Positions 54,253 to 63,589 of a DNA stretch of 64,000 nucleotides are shown here, piece by piece. The stretch comes from G963663495 sp963663495 (GTDB lineage Bacteria; Bacteroidota; Rhodothermia; Rhodothermales; Bin80). Where the stretch lies: positions 930,001 through 994,000 of the forward strand of contig OY760427.1 of NCBI GenBank assembly GCA_963663495.1. The letters run 5' to 3'. Under the pieces are notes generated by a model. It was not told the DNA's origin. It saw nothing but the letters and a program-made list of their open reading frames with translations, and searched no databases. Position 1 is the stretch's first letter. Every line of letters begins with the position of its first letter. The position numbers and the translations under genes are program-made.

Positions 54253-57200
54253 CATACAGGACATGGGCTCGTGGCCGGAGAAAATTCGCCGGCGCTTCGA
54301 GAGCTATCTGAAGACCTCGTTCTTCTTCAAGGATCCCGGCCTTCGCGCCTCGTTCCAGACCGCTTTACAAGAGGAAGAAAGCCTGCTGAAGGGCACCTAT
54401 CCAGAACCGTCTCGGAGCTTCCGCACCGGATTGGATGCGCGTGACCTAGCGCGGGAGTGCTTTCCCGGTGCCGCCACCGACACCGACCTGCTTCCTGCGT
54501 TGATTGACGCTCCGCTGTACGTACACCAGGAGCGAGCCATCCGCGCCGTCCATCAAGAAAACGCCAACACCGTCGTCGCGACCGGCACCGCGAGTGGCAA
54601 GACCGAGAGCTTCCTGTACCCGATCGTGTTCGAGCTGTACCGCCAGCATCTGGCTGGCCAGTTGGGTGAACCAGGAGTTCGGGCTATGATCCTGTACCCG
54701 ATGAACGCGCTTGCCAACGACCAACGAGATCGGCTGGGTAACATCGGCCGGGATTTGCGTGAGGCAGGGTCGAGCTTCTGTCCAACATTCGGTCAGTACA
54801 TCGGCCAGACACCCCAACACCGCAAGGATCGGTGGCGCAATGCCGGTTGGTGGGCCGAGAATCGACTCCCGGGAGAAATGGTGTTCCGCGACGAAATGCG
54901 CGACGCTCCGCCTCACATCCTGCTCACCAACTACTCGATGCTGGAGTACTTGCTCATCCGTCCAGACGACAGCCCATTGTTCGACGATGGTCGAGGCGGG
55001 CGCTGGCAGTTCATCGTGCTCGACGAAGCACACCAGTACCGGGGCACCAAGGGCATGGAGATGGGCATGTTGCTGCGTCGGCTCAAACAGCGGCTCCGAG
55101 ACGGGGGACGACTGGGGCCGTTCCGTTGCATTGCAACGAGTGCGACTCTGTCCTCCGGTGAGAGCGACTCCGACAGACACGCGGTCGCCTGTTTCGCGAA
55201 TGAGCTATTCGGAGAGTCCTTTTCCGCTCGCAGCATCGTCTTCAGCGAATCCCGAGAAGCTCCCGCCGACGGGCCTCCGCGTCGCTACCACGCCTTCTTG
55301 CGTGCTCTCGAGGGAGCGTTCCTGGTGCACCGAGACGGCAGGGACGCGGTGGTGCTGAACCGGAAGAGTCGAGACGGGGATCGCACGGTCGCGAAGCCAT
55401 TGGAAATCGCGTTGTGCAAGGAGTGTGGTCAGCATTACTATGTAGGTCGATGTGAAGGCGGCATTCTGCGGGAGGCCACCCGGGATCCGAGCCATTCGGA
55501 ATTCGGCGTCGAATACTACCTGCCAACGGAGGATGGAGACAAACGTCTGTGCCGTTGCTGCGGCGCGCTGTCGGATACCTCGCCGACCTGCGGGTGCGAA
55601 GCGACGGTCAGCGTGAGGCGGTGTCCTAACCACAAGGACCTCCCCGACCAATTGAAGCGGTGCGAGGCTTGCCGATATCGGCGCGGCAGCATCGGGGACC
55701 CGGTTCAGGAGATCGTGCACGGCTCCGACGGACCGAATGCTGTTATCGCCACGGCCCTGCACGAACTGCTCGAGGCACCGCGCCGCAAGGTGCTGGCTTT
55801 TGCAGACAACCGCCAAGAAGCGGCGTTCTTCGCTTGGTACGCGGAGAATTCGTACGAAAAACTGCGGGATCGAAACCTCATGTTGAGGGCCATCAAAGCG
55901 GGGCCTGTCGACCAAGGCGGGCTGTCCATCAGCGACCTTCAGAGTCGTTTGCTAGTGGAGTGGGAAAACGCCGGCCTGTTTGAGGCGTCCGACACTGGTG
56001 AAAGCAAGAACCGGAAGGTGTTGACCGCCATACTACGGGAGGCCGTAACCGACGAAAGGCGGCTCTCCTTGAGCGGTGTCGGCCTCGCGAAATGGTTCGT
56101 TGCGGTGCCGAGTACATTGCGTTTGCCGCGATCCATGCTACGCCCGCCCTGGAACTTCAATGAGGTAGAAGCGCGCCGTCTGATCGGCTACGTGCTGGAC
56201 GAGATGCGCCCTCGCCGAGCGCTGAATCTACCGTCCCGACCGTCGCTCACTTGGTCAGACGTATCACCGTGGCCACAGCAGGCATACGGCATCGGAAAGC
56301 CAGGGGGGCAGAGGAACGTTCTCCGGTGGGGAGGCCCACAGTCGGCTGTAATTAGCCATTTCCTGCACCGATTGCTGGCTGACTCCGGCCTGTCAGCCGA
56401 ACAAACACGGCTGACGTCCGTCCGCCTCATGGAAAAGGTCTGGAAGGCGTTTCGGCAGGATCGGGAACATCCGATCCTATCGCGTGGCAAGGCGAACGGG
56501 ACCTTTCGACTTGATCCGGCGTGGCTACGCATTATGCCCGCCGATCCTGCGGCGGTCAGGGAATGCGGAATCTGCGCTAGCCTGAGCACTCACAACATCC
56601 GTGGAGTCTGCCCCCGCAATGGCTGCCCCGGCCAGCTAGTCCCCGCCAATCAACGGCGTCTTGGGGAGAATCATTATAGAATTCTCTACGACGCCGTGAA
56701 CCTCCCTCCGGCCCTGAGGGCTGAAGAGCATACTGCCCAGATCGACAGCGACGAAGCACGCCGACGACAGGACAGGTTCAAGAATGGAGAAATCCATCTG
56801 CTCAGTTCATCAACGACATTCGAGGTCGGTGTCGATCTCGGCGATCTCGATGCGGTGTTTCTGCGCAACGTGCCGCCAGAGCCGTTCAACTACACGCAGC
56901 GCGTTGGGCGTGCGGGGCGAGCAACGACTCCAGGTTTGGCCCTCACCTACTGCCGCCGAAATCCGCATGATTTGTATCATTACGAAGATCCGGAACATCG
57001 GGTGATCCGTGGCGCGGTGAACCCGCCGCGCCTGCGGTTGACGAACCACAAGATCGTCCTCCGACACATGGTAGCCACTGCTCTGTCTGCCTTCTTTAGA
57101 TATAGCGGTAACGCCACGCGCTTCGGCCGTGTGGAGGACTTGGTTGTGGACTGGCAAGAGCCACGAGGGACTATGGACCTCAGGGCGTTCTGTGAGAAAA

Positions 57201-58459
57201 GTACCGTGTTGGCGGCGTCACTGCGCGAAATCGTTCCTGAGCGGCTGCACAAGAGCACCGGCCTCGACGCGGACGCCTGGGTTGAGCACGTTGCGGGACC
57301 CGATAGTCGGCTGGCAAGCGCGGAGGAGGAAGTCTGTTCCGACTACCTCGACATGGAGAGCCACCGGACAGACCTGTTCAACCGACGGAAGGGCACTAAC
57401 AGAGTGGAAGCCCGCATGAAGACCATCGCCAGCGAGCAGACGCTGAACTTTCTTTCTCGCAAGGCCGTCATCCCGAAGTACGGGTTCCCCGTAGATGTCG
57501 TCGAACTCGACACTCGTCCGGAGGGCGGTAACCGAACGGGTGTTGTGCTCCAGCGAGATCTGTCGCAGGCAATCGCGGAGTACGCGCCCGGCGGCAAAGT
57601 AGTCGCCAAGAAGCTGGAATGGGAATCCTGCGGTGTGAAGAGGGTCTCTGGCAAAGAATGGCCGGTTCGGCACTACCAGTACGACAACGCGCGCAGTTTC
57701 AGGCAGTGGAGGGAGGGAGACCCGAAAGCACCGCCGCATGCAAGGAAGTACCTGATACCGAGGTTCGGGTTCGTGACGCCGCTCTTCAAGCAACCTAAGG
57801 AACCGCACGGGAGGGCACGTCGTCTGTACACCACGCGGCCGTTCTTTTGTGGCTTTGACCCCGCTGACCTACCCGAAACGAGGATACTCGCCGATATTCA
57901 AGTAACGAAGGCTCAACCGGGGACGCTCGTCATCCTCTGCGAGGGAAGACAGCGCGAGGGGTTCCTCATCTGCCATTCTTGCGGTGCTCACATGACCGGA
58001 CCCAAGGCGACGCACAAATCGCCGTCGGGCTCTCTATGCAGCGGAACGCTGCGACGGTTTTCGCTAGGGCACGAGCTGATTACCGATGTCGTGCGTCTCC
58101 AGTTTCCGGGCATACGTAGCGAGTGGACAGCTTATTCTGTCGCATATGCGATGCTGCTCGGAGCGGCAGAGACCTTGGATGTGCCCGACACCGATCTCAA
58201 CGCAACAATCGCTGGCGGGACCAATCCCGGAGAGACCGCGATTGTACTGTACGACAACGTCCCGGGCGGCGCCGGGCTGGTGGCCCAGCTGGAGCAAGAA
58301 GCCATATTTAACGAAGTGCTCGCTAACGCCAGGAGCCGGGTTAAGGGGAACTGCGGCTGCGACTCCAGCTGCTACGGCTGTTTGCGGAGCTACCGAAACC
58401 AATTTGCACACCCTCACCTGGATCGCCGTAATGCATTTGACGCCATCGTTGAGGCATAG
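54245..58459 (+). CDS. Large superfamily 2 helicase with C-terminal DUF1998 zinc domain
   Basis: About 1404 aa from ATG 54245. Motif I 'ATGTASGKTESF' (~115), 'ILYPMNALANDQ', 'HILLTNYSMLEYLL', DEAH box 'FIVLDEAHQYRG' (~260), 'CIATSATLSSG', a Cys-rich insert ('CKECGQHYYVGRC', 'CRCCGALSDTSPTCGC'), helicase C-terminal motifs 'HLLSSSTTFEVGVDLGDLDA' and 'YTQRVGRAGR'. The DUF1998 end is 'IVLYDNVPGGAGL...CGCDSSCYGCLRSYRN'. This is the MrfA/YprA-like helicase architecture also used in Druantia (DruE), DISARM-type and Dpd systems. The pairing with one uncharacterised large partner resembles two-gene Druantia III in layout only. Probably a DNA-targeting defence motor. Confidence 0.82.
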   Translation: MPNIQDMGSWPEKIRRRFESYLKTSFFFKDPGLRASFQTALQEEESLLKGTYPEPSRSFRTGLDARDLARECFPGAATDTDLLPALIDAPLYVHQERAIRAVHQENANTVVATGTASGKTESFLYPIVFELYRQHLAGQLGEPGVRAMILYPMNALANDQRDRLGNIGRDLREAGSSFCPTFGQYIGQTPQHRKDRWRNAGWWAENRLPGEMVFRDEMRDAPPHILLTNYSMLEYLLIRPDDSPLFDDGRGGRWQFIVLDEAHQYRGTKGMEMGMLLRRLKQRLRDGGRLGPFRCIATSATLSSGESDSDRHAVACFANELFGESFSARSIVFSESREAPADGPPRRYHAFLRALEGAFLVHRDGRDAVVLNRKSRDGDRTVAKPLEIALCKECGQHYYVGRCEGGILREATRDPSHSEFGVEYYLPTEDGDKRLCRCCGALSDTSPTCGCEATVSVRRCPNHKDLPDQLKRCEACRYRRGSIGDPVQEIVHGSDGPNAVIATALHELLEAPRRKVLAFADNRQEAAFFAWYAENSYEKLRDRNLMLRAIKAGPVDQGGLSISDLQSRLLVEWENAGLFEASDTGESKNRKVLTAILREAVTDERRLSLSGVGLAKWFVAVPSTLRLPRSMLRPPWNFNEVEARRLIGYVLDEMRPRRALNLPSRPSLTWSDVSPWPQQAYGIGKPGGQRNVLRWGGPQSAVISHFLHRLLADSGLSAEQTRLTSVRLMEKVWKAFRQDREHPILSRGKANGTFRLDPAWLRIMPADPAAVRECGICASLSTHNIRGVCPRNGCPGQLVPANQRRLGENHYRILYDAVNLPPALRAEEHTAQIDSDEARRRQDRFKNGEIHLLSSSTTFEVGVDLGDLDAVFLRNVPPEPFNYTQRVGRAGRATTPGLALTYCRRNPHDLYHYEDPEHRVIRGAVNPPRLRLTNHKIVLRHMVATALSAFFRYSGNATRFGRVEDLVVDWQEPRGTMDLRAFCEKSTVLAASLREIVPERLHKSTGLDADAWVEHVAGPDSRLASAEEEVCSDYLDMESHRTDLFNRRKGTNRVEARMKTIASEQTLNFLSRKAVIPKYGFPVDVVELDTRPEGGNRTGVVLQRDLSQAIAEYAPGGKVVAKKLEWESCGVKRVSGKEWPVRHYQYDNARSFRQWREGDPKAPPHARKYLIPRFGFVTPLFKQPKEPHGRARRLYTTRPFFCGFDPADLPETRILADIQVTKAQPGTLVILCEGRQREGFLICHSCGAHMTGPKATHKSPSGSLCSGTLRRFSLGHELITDVVRLQFPGIRSEWTAYSVAYAMLLGAAETLDVPDTDLNATIAGGTNPGETAIVLYDNVPGGAGLVAQLEQEAIFNEVLANARSRVKGNCGCDSSCYGCLRSYRNQFAHPHLDRRNAFDAIVEA

Positions 58460-58982
58460 CTGCGAAGTTAGTAGTCTTTCTGCGCGAAGGGTCGATTTGA
58501 GATGGGAATAATTTACTCGTTTGGGATGGCTTCATGAAGGGCCTTTTGGAGCTTGGGGAGTTAATCTGTACAGGGCAGATCTTTTAATCTGCGCTCTGCT
58601 TCCATTAACGCCAGGACTGATGCACGACATTTAGGATTATTGGCGGCGATTACCGTAGGGACAGGGACTTGATGCCCTTCTGTGCGTGGACCGGCGATCA
58701 TGAGTCCTTGCGGCGTAACGGTCGTGATAAGACATTCCTGCAAGTAGCACGATCTTGGAGCGCTGCATTTACGAATCAATGTATTTTGTTCGGGCTAGCT
58801 GCTCTTCGGCAGTGGGCGGTCCCAGGATGCGGCACGGTCGGGCAGGATCCAGCGAATGCCGTGCCTCAGATCCGCCATATCTCCGTCAAAGCGGGGGATG
58901 ACGGGTGCGTGCGCGCGTTCCACCGTTTGACCGGCCGTGTCCTGTCCAGTAATGATGGGGTTGAAGGGTCGAGTCGCTAGCT
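58460..58982. other. Non-coding interval downstream of the helicase
   Basis: Contains a 6-bp hairpin GCAGAT/ATCTGC at 58575-58592 (no T-tract) and the second copy of the ~180-bp dispersed repeat. After that a minus-strand frame ('RPFNPIITGQDTAGQTVERA') continues across the ISB insertion site into 62043-62100 but matches nothing I recognise. Confidence 0.4.
58617..58796. repeat. Dispersed ~180-bp repeat (copy 2)
   Basis: Matches 34679-34859 over its whole length with scattered substitutions and no large gaps. It lies about 160 bp after the helicase operon. Confidence 0.7.
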
Positions 58983-59220
58983 CTGCCCTTCCCCCATAAA
59001 TCATCCCTTACGGTTCGATTGTTCGTCAGTTCTGGTCAACTCTCGCTGGCATGGCTGTCGGAATATCTCGGGTATTTCGACCTGACAGGTATGGTGTGTG
59101 ACTTGAGGTGAATAATGCCGTCCTCTCGTGCGGATACGCGATCTCTTCCTGCGCCGCTTCCACTGCCATTCTACCACTTCATGTATTTGACATTTTGCTA
59201 CTTGTTTTTTATGTTGTGGC

Positions 59221-61530
59221 ATGCTTCAGCGAAGTCAGGTCTTACGAACACTCACCGCTCCCTGCAATGGAGAGCGTTTGGACAGGGTTCTTGCCGACGA
59301 TCGTTGGCGGTTTCGCACGCAGATAGCGCGCGCTGTCTGTGAAGAGTTCGGGTTTGTTGATGCACGGGGCGAACCGCAGGTGAGCAACTGTGCGCAGGCT
59401 TTATCGAAGTTGGAGGCCCGGGGGAGGATTGTGTTGCCCAAGCCCGAGAATTGTAATGCGGCTAAGGCGGAACCGCGTAGGCGCGAGGAGCGGGTACCGG
59501 ATCCGATAGCGTTACCGGACACGGTACACGGTGTCCGGGGGTTGACGATTGAGTTGGTTGAGACGGACGAGCAGCGTATGGTGTGGAACACGTTGCTGCA
59601 CTTTGAGCATCCGAGGCGTACGACCACATTTGTGGGAGCGCAGGTACGCTATCTGATAGGCAGTGCCCATGGTTACCTGGGAGCGGTGGGATTTTCGGCG
59701 GCGGCGTTGTGCCTGGCGCCCAGAGAGCACTGGATGGCGTGGAGTGATGAGCAGCGCAAGGCGCATTTGCACCGTGTGGTGTGTTTGAGTCGTTTTCTGA
59801 TACGGGGGCAGTGTCAGGATTTGGCCAGCCATGTACTGGGTAAGGTATTGAGACGGTTGGCGGATGATTTTCAGGCACGGTACTGTTACCGTCCCTGGGT
59901 TGTCGAAACGTATGTGGATCCCCAAGGGGGAGGAGCGTGTTTTGAGGTGAACAATTTTGTATTGATCGGCCATACCGCAGGCGGAAAGCGGCACAAGGAG
60001 GCAAAGGAAGAGGATCCCAAGGGGCTGTATGTATACGAGTTGGACAAAGAATGGCGCGGGACCTTGGGGGAACCGGAGGAGGAGTTGCGTCCGGTGAGGG
60101 ATCCGCACGAGGGGATTGACAGTGCGCAGTGGGCCGAAACGGAGTTTGGCGGAGCGCCATTGGGAGACAGGCGGTTGTCTGTGCGACTGGTAAAGAGTAC
60201 GTCCATGTTGGCCGATGTGATAGGCCACAGCATTACCGCGCATACGGATGCGGACCGCGCGGCGGTGAAGGGGCATTACCGGTTATTGGAGAGCAAGAAG
60301 GACAAAACGGTAACGCCGGAGAACATATTGGCGCCGCATCGTGGGCGTACGATAGAGCGCATGCGTAGTCAGGAGACGGTGTTATGCATCCAGGACACGA
60401 CGAAGTTGCGGTACAGTACGCGGCCGGCGTGTACGGATTTGGAGGTAATAGGGAGTAATCAGACGACGGCGAAGACGCTGGGGTTGCCGTTGCATGCGAC
60501 GCTGGTGGTGACGGAGGATGGATTGACGTTGGGGGTGTTGCGTGGCAGCTTCAAGGATCCGGAGGAGGGTCCGCATGCTCCGCGGACGCAGCAGTGGATA
60601 GACGGGTTCAAGGATATATGCGAGGCGGCGGAGGAGCTGTCCGGCGAGACGCAGGTGATCTGTGTTGCGGACCGGGAGGCGGACAGCTTTGCTATGTTTG
60701 CCGAGCAGCGCAGACAGGGTAAGGCGGAGGTATTGATACGAGCGAAGCATGATCGCAAGCTGTTGGATGATCGCAAGCTGTTTGCGGTAATGCGCAGTGG
60801 TAAGGCTCCGGGGAATGTGGAGATAGAGATACAGCGGGTGACGGCGCGCAAGAAGCAGGCGCGCAAGCAGGCACGGAAGGGTCGCAGTTACCGGATGGTC
60901 AATGCGGAGGTACGCTACGGGAGGTTCTTGTTGCCGGATCCGAAGAACGAGGAGGAGCCGGTGGTGATGTACGGGGTGCATGTGTTGGAGGTGGAGCCTC
61001 CGGGGGATGCGCTGCCGGTGGAGTGGATGCTATTGACCAGCATGGAGGTAGGGAGCGTAGCGGATGCACGGCGGGTGTTGGCAATGTATCTCAAGCGGTG
61101 GCGGGTGGAAGACTTCTTCCGCGTGCTCAAGAGTGGGTGCAAGGTAGAGCGTTTGGGTCTGCGTACCTCGTTGCGTCTGCAGCGAGCAATAACGATGTAT
61201 TGTGTGATATCCTGGCGCGTCATGACCTTGGTGCAATTGGGTCGGGAGGTGCCGGAGCTGGACGCGGATGTCTTTTTCACGGAGATGGAGCTGCGATTCT
61301 TGGATGGATATGCAGCACGGGTAAAGCTGCCGAAGCCCAGTACTTTGGGAGCTGCTATCCTGATCGTAGCGGTGCTCGGCGGTTATCAGAACCGCACTCG
61401 TGATGGACCGGTGGGTTACCAGATCATGTGGCGTGGCCTAGAGAGGTTACACCTAATGACATTGGGATACGAGGTAAGAGACGAACAATTGAGTGCATGT
61501 TCGCACGGGAATTCATCTGGGTTCATATAA
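59221..61530 (+). CDS. DruA(DUF4338)-IS4/Tn5-type transposase fusion (ISB copy 3)
   Basis: 769 aa, intact, with the same DruA block and CIQD/DREAD/YREK catalytic set as copies 1 and 2. A few substitutions (for example G for E in 'DPQGGGACFE'). Confidence 0.93.
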   Translation: MLQRSQVLRTLTAPCNGERLDRVLADDRWRFRTQIARAVCEEFGFVDARGEPQVSNCAQALSKLEARGRIVLPKPENCNAAKAEPRRREERVPDPIALPDTVHGVRGLTIELVETDEQRMVWNTLLHFEHPRRTTTFVGAQVRYLIGSAHGYLGAVGFSAAALCLAPREHWMAWSDEQRKAHLHRVVCLSRFLIRGQCQDLASHVLGKVLRRLADDFQARYCYRPWVVETYVDPQGGGACFEVNNFVLIGHTAGGKRHKEAKEEDPKGLYVYELDKEWRGTLGEPEEELRPVRDPHEGIDSAQWAETEFGGAPLGDRRLSVRLVKSTSMLADVIGHSITAHTDADRAAVKGHYRLLESKKDKTVTPENILAPHRGRTIERMRSQETVLCIQDTTKLRYSTRPACTDLEVIGSNQTTAKTLGLPLHATLVVTEDGLTLGVLRGSFKDPEEGPHAPRTQQWIDGFKDICEAAEELSGETQVICVADREADSFAMFAEQRRQGKAEVLIRAKHDRKLLDDRKLFAVMRSGKAPGNVEIEIQRVTARKKQARKQARKGRSYRMVNAEVRYGRFLLPDPKNEEEPVVMYGVHVLEVEPPGDALPVEWMLLTSMEVGSVADARRVLAMYLKRWRVEDFFRVLKSGCKVERLGLRTSLRLQRAITMYCVISWRVMTLVQLGREVPELDADVFFTEMELRFLDGYAARVKLPKPSTLGAAILIVAVLGGYQNRTRDGPVGYQIMWRGLERLHLMTLGYEVRDEQLSACSHGNSSGFI

Positions 61531-61703
61531 ATGGCATATCAACCTGCCTGATGTGGGCCTATGCCCCAGTGGCTACACCTGCGTGAGCGTGCGGTGAACT
61601 TGCATCTTGATTAGGTGACGGGTTCTGTAGAGCTTACCCGTAGACGTGAGAACCCAGACCCCGGACCGCCCGCCTGGTACAGCCCAGACGTACGGCGGAA
61701 GAG

Positions 61704-61847
61704 ATGTTTCCGCTGGTAGAGCAGTATAACGAAAGGACCCGGTCCGCAGCGGCGTCTTACGCAGAGCAGGGCATCTCGTACGGACCGTTGAATTACTGGA
61801 GGCAGAAGTATCGCCAGGAGACTGCAGCCGAGGGTTCGTGGATGTAG
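61704..61847 (+). CDS. Short helix-turn-helix frame in ISB copy 3
   Basis: Identical in reading to the 47-residue frame at 13050, downstream of the ISB transposase. See that entry. Confidence 0.3.
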   Translation: MFPLVEQYNERTRSAAASYAEQGISYGPLNYWRQKYRQETAAEGSWM

Positions 61848-62227
61848 GCAATGCAGCGCCAAGGGAAGCGGCGCAGGAAGAGATCGCGTATCCGCACGAG
61901 AGGATGGCATTATTCACCTCAAGTCACACACCATACCTGTTAGGCCGAAATACCCGAGATATTCCGACAGCCATGCCAGCGAGAGTTGACCATACCTGAC
62001 GAACAATCGAACCGTAATGGATGATTTATGGGTACAGGGCAGCGCTAGCTTTGGCGCGCTCCGCGTCGGCGGAACGTTGCGCCCAGCGGATCGTCGGATG
62101 AGTGTGAAGGGTGACGACAACAACGAACGGAAACCAGGCGACGCCATGGCCACTAGATCGCGCTCCCAATCCGCGGAGATGCTGTGCGATCATGAGGGTA
62201 TTGGATTCCCCCACAGGAGTGACGAAA

Positions 62228-63589
62228 ATGCTGACGCGCATGAAGCTGGAGAATTTCAAGGCGTGGCAGGAAGCCGATCTGACGCTCGGAAGGGTGACCG
62301 GCTTCTTCGGAGCCAATAGCGCCGGGAAGAGCAGTCTTTTCCATCTTCTCTTGCTACTCAAGCAGACCCGGAATGCCACGGACCGGGGTGTTGTTCTCGA
62401 TTTTGGCGGTCGGTCGGAGTTGGTGAATCTGGGAACGTTTGCAGACGTGGTGCACCTACATGACAAAGAAAGGGTGATTCGTTGGCTCCTTGAATGGAAG
62501 CTCCCCAGCGCGCTAAAGATCCCAGATCCCGGAACAGGATCCGCAAACTCCCTATTTGAAGGCACCAGCCTTCAGACGCGATATGAAGTGGGTTTCGGGC
62601 CCAAGGGCCTGTCGCCTTCCGAGCTGGCATACCGATTCGCCAATGTCGATTTCCTGCTCCGCCTAAAGGACATGAAGAAGCAGGAATTCGAGTTGGCGGC
62701 TGAACCACCAACCTTCACGTTCATTCGCAACCCAGGTCGCGCTTGGCCGTTGCCGCAGCCTGTGAAAACCCACCTGTTCCCCAGTCAGGCAAAGAGCTAC
62801 TACCAGAATGCGGATTTTCTTGGGGATTTCGAGTTGGCATATGAAAACCTGATGGACTCCATCTACTACCTCGGTCCCTTGCGTGAGCATCCGCAGCGAG
62901 AGTATCACTGGGCCGGATTGAGCCCGGAGGATGTGGGCCAACGAGGTGAGCGTGCTGTTGACGCGATGCTCGCCGCCACGATTCGCGAGGAAACGAGAAG
63001 CCTTGGGTACAGAAAGCACAGGAAGAGCTTTCAGGAAATGATCGCTTACTGGCTGCACGAGTTGGGACTGATTCGAGAATTCAATCTTGAGGAGATCGCT
63101 AAAGGAAGCAACCTATACCGGGCTATTGTCAAGGCCCTCCCGTCAAGTGTGCCGACGTTGCTGACCGATGTCGGGTTCGGTGTATCCCAGATATTACCGG
63201 TGCTAGTCTTGCTCTACTACGTTCCGGAGGGTTCGACGGTGCTGATGGAGCAGCCCGAAATCCATCTCCATCCCGCTGTACAGAGCGGCCTGGCGGACGT
63301 CATGTTGAACGTTGCCGAGGTGCGAAACGTGCAGATTGTGGTGGAGAGCCACAGCGAGCATCTGATGCGGCGTCTACAACGTCGTGTGGCTGAAGAAAGT
63401 GCATCGGCCGACGATGTGAAGCTGTATTCCGTTTCCTTCAATCGAGGCAAGGCGCGGGTTTCTGATCTCCTGCTCAACGAGTGGGGCGAGATCGAGAACT
63501 GGCCGGACAAGTTCTTCGGAGACGAAATGGGAGAGATCGCGGCGATCTCCAAGGCTTCCTTGAAGCGAAGGATCGAACAGTCAGGATGA
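62228..63589 (+). CDS. OLD/DUF3696-type AAA ATPase, probable defence ATPase
   Basis: About 453 aa from the ATG at 62228, which has AGGAG 8 bases upstream; a frame 117 bp longer was rejected. 'MLTRMKLENFKAWQEADLTL' is the SMC-like opening. Walker A is 'FFGANSAGKSSLFH' (~26-39). The ABC signature-like region is 'LLTDVGFGVSQILPVLVLLY' (~315), Walker B 'VLMEQPEIHLHP' and the H-loop 'QIVVESHSEHLMRRL'. The C-terminal DUF3696 region is 'DVKLYSVSFN...SDLLLNEWGEIENWP'. This family of stand-alone ABC-like ATPases usually partners a nuclease. Its stop overlaps the PIN gene start (ATGA). Likely an anti-phage sensor ATPase; inference. Confidence 0.82.
   Translation: MLTRMKLENFKAWQEADLTLGRVTGFFGANSAGKSSLFHLLLLLKQTRNATDRGVVLDFGGRSELVNLGTFADVVHLHDKERVIRWLLEWKLPSALKIPDPGTGSANSLFEGTSLQTRYEVGFGPKGLSPSELAYRFANVDFLLRLKDMKKQEFELAAEPPTFTFIRNPGRAWPLPQPVKTHLFPSQAKSYYQNADFLGDFELAYENLMDSIYYLGPLREHPQREYHWAGLSPEDVGQRGERAVDAMLAATIREETRSLGYRKHRKSFQEMIAYWLHELGLIREFNLEEIAKGSNLYRAIVKALPSSVPTLLTDVGFGVSQILPVLVLLYYVPEGSTVLMEQPEIHLHPAVQSGLADVMLNVAEVRNVQIVVESHSEHLMRRLQRRVAEESASADDVKLYSVSFNRGKARVSDLLLNEWGEIENWPDKFFGDEMGEIAAISKASLKRRIEQSG

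Larger units (their letters stand above)
58983..62042 (+). mobile_element. ISB copy 3
   Basis: 3060 bp with perfect 8-bp duplications CGCTAGCT (58975-58982 and 62043-62050). Ends and content are as for copy 1. It separates the helicase operon from the ATPase/PIN operon. Confidence 0.95.

Noticed and set aside
58795..59004. Minus-strand frame 'RPFNPIITGQDTAGQTVERA' as a gene
   Set aside because: Short, interrupted by ISB copy 3, and not recognisable as any family; kept only as a note in the intergenic entry.
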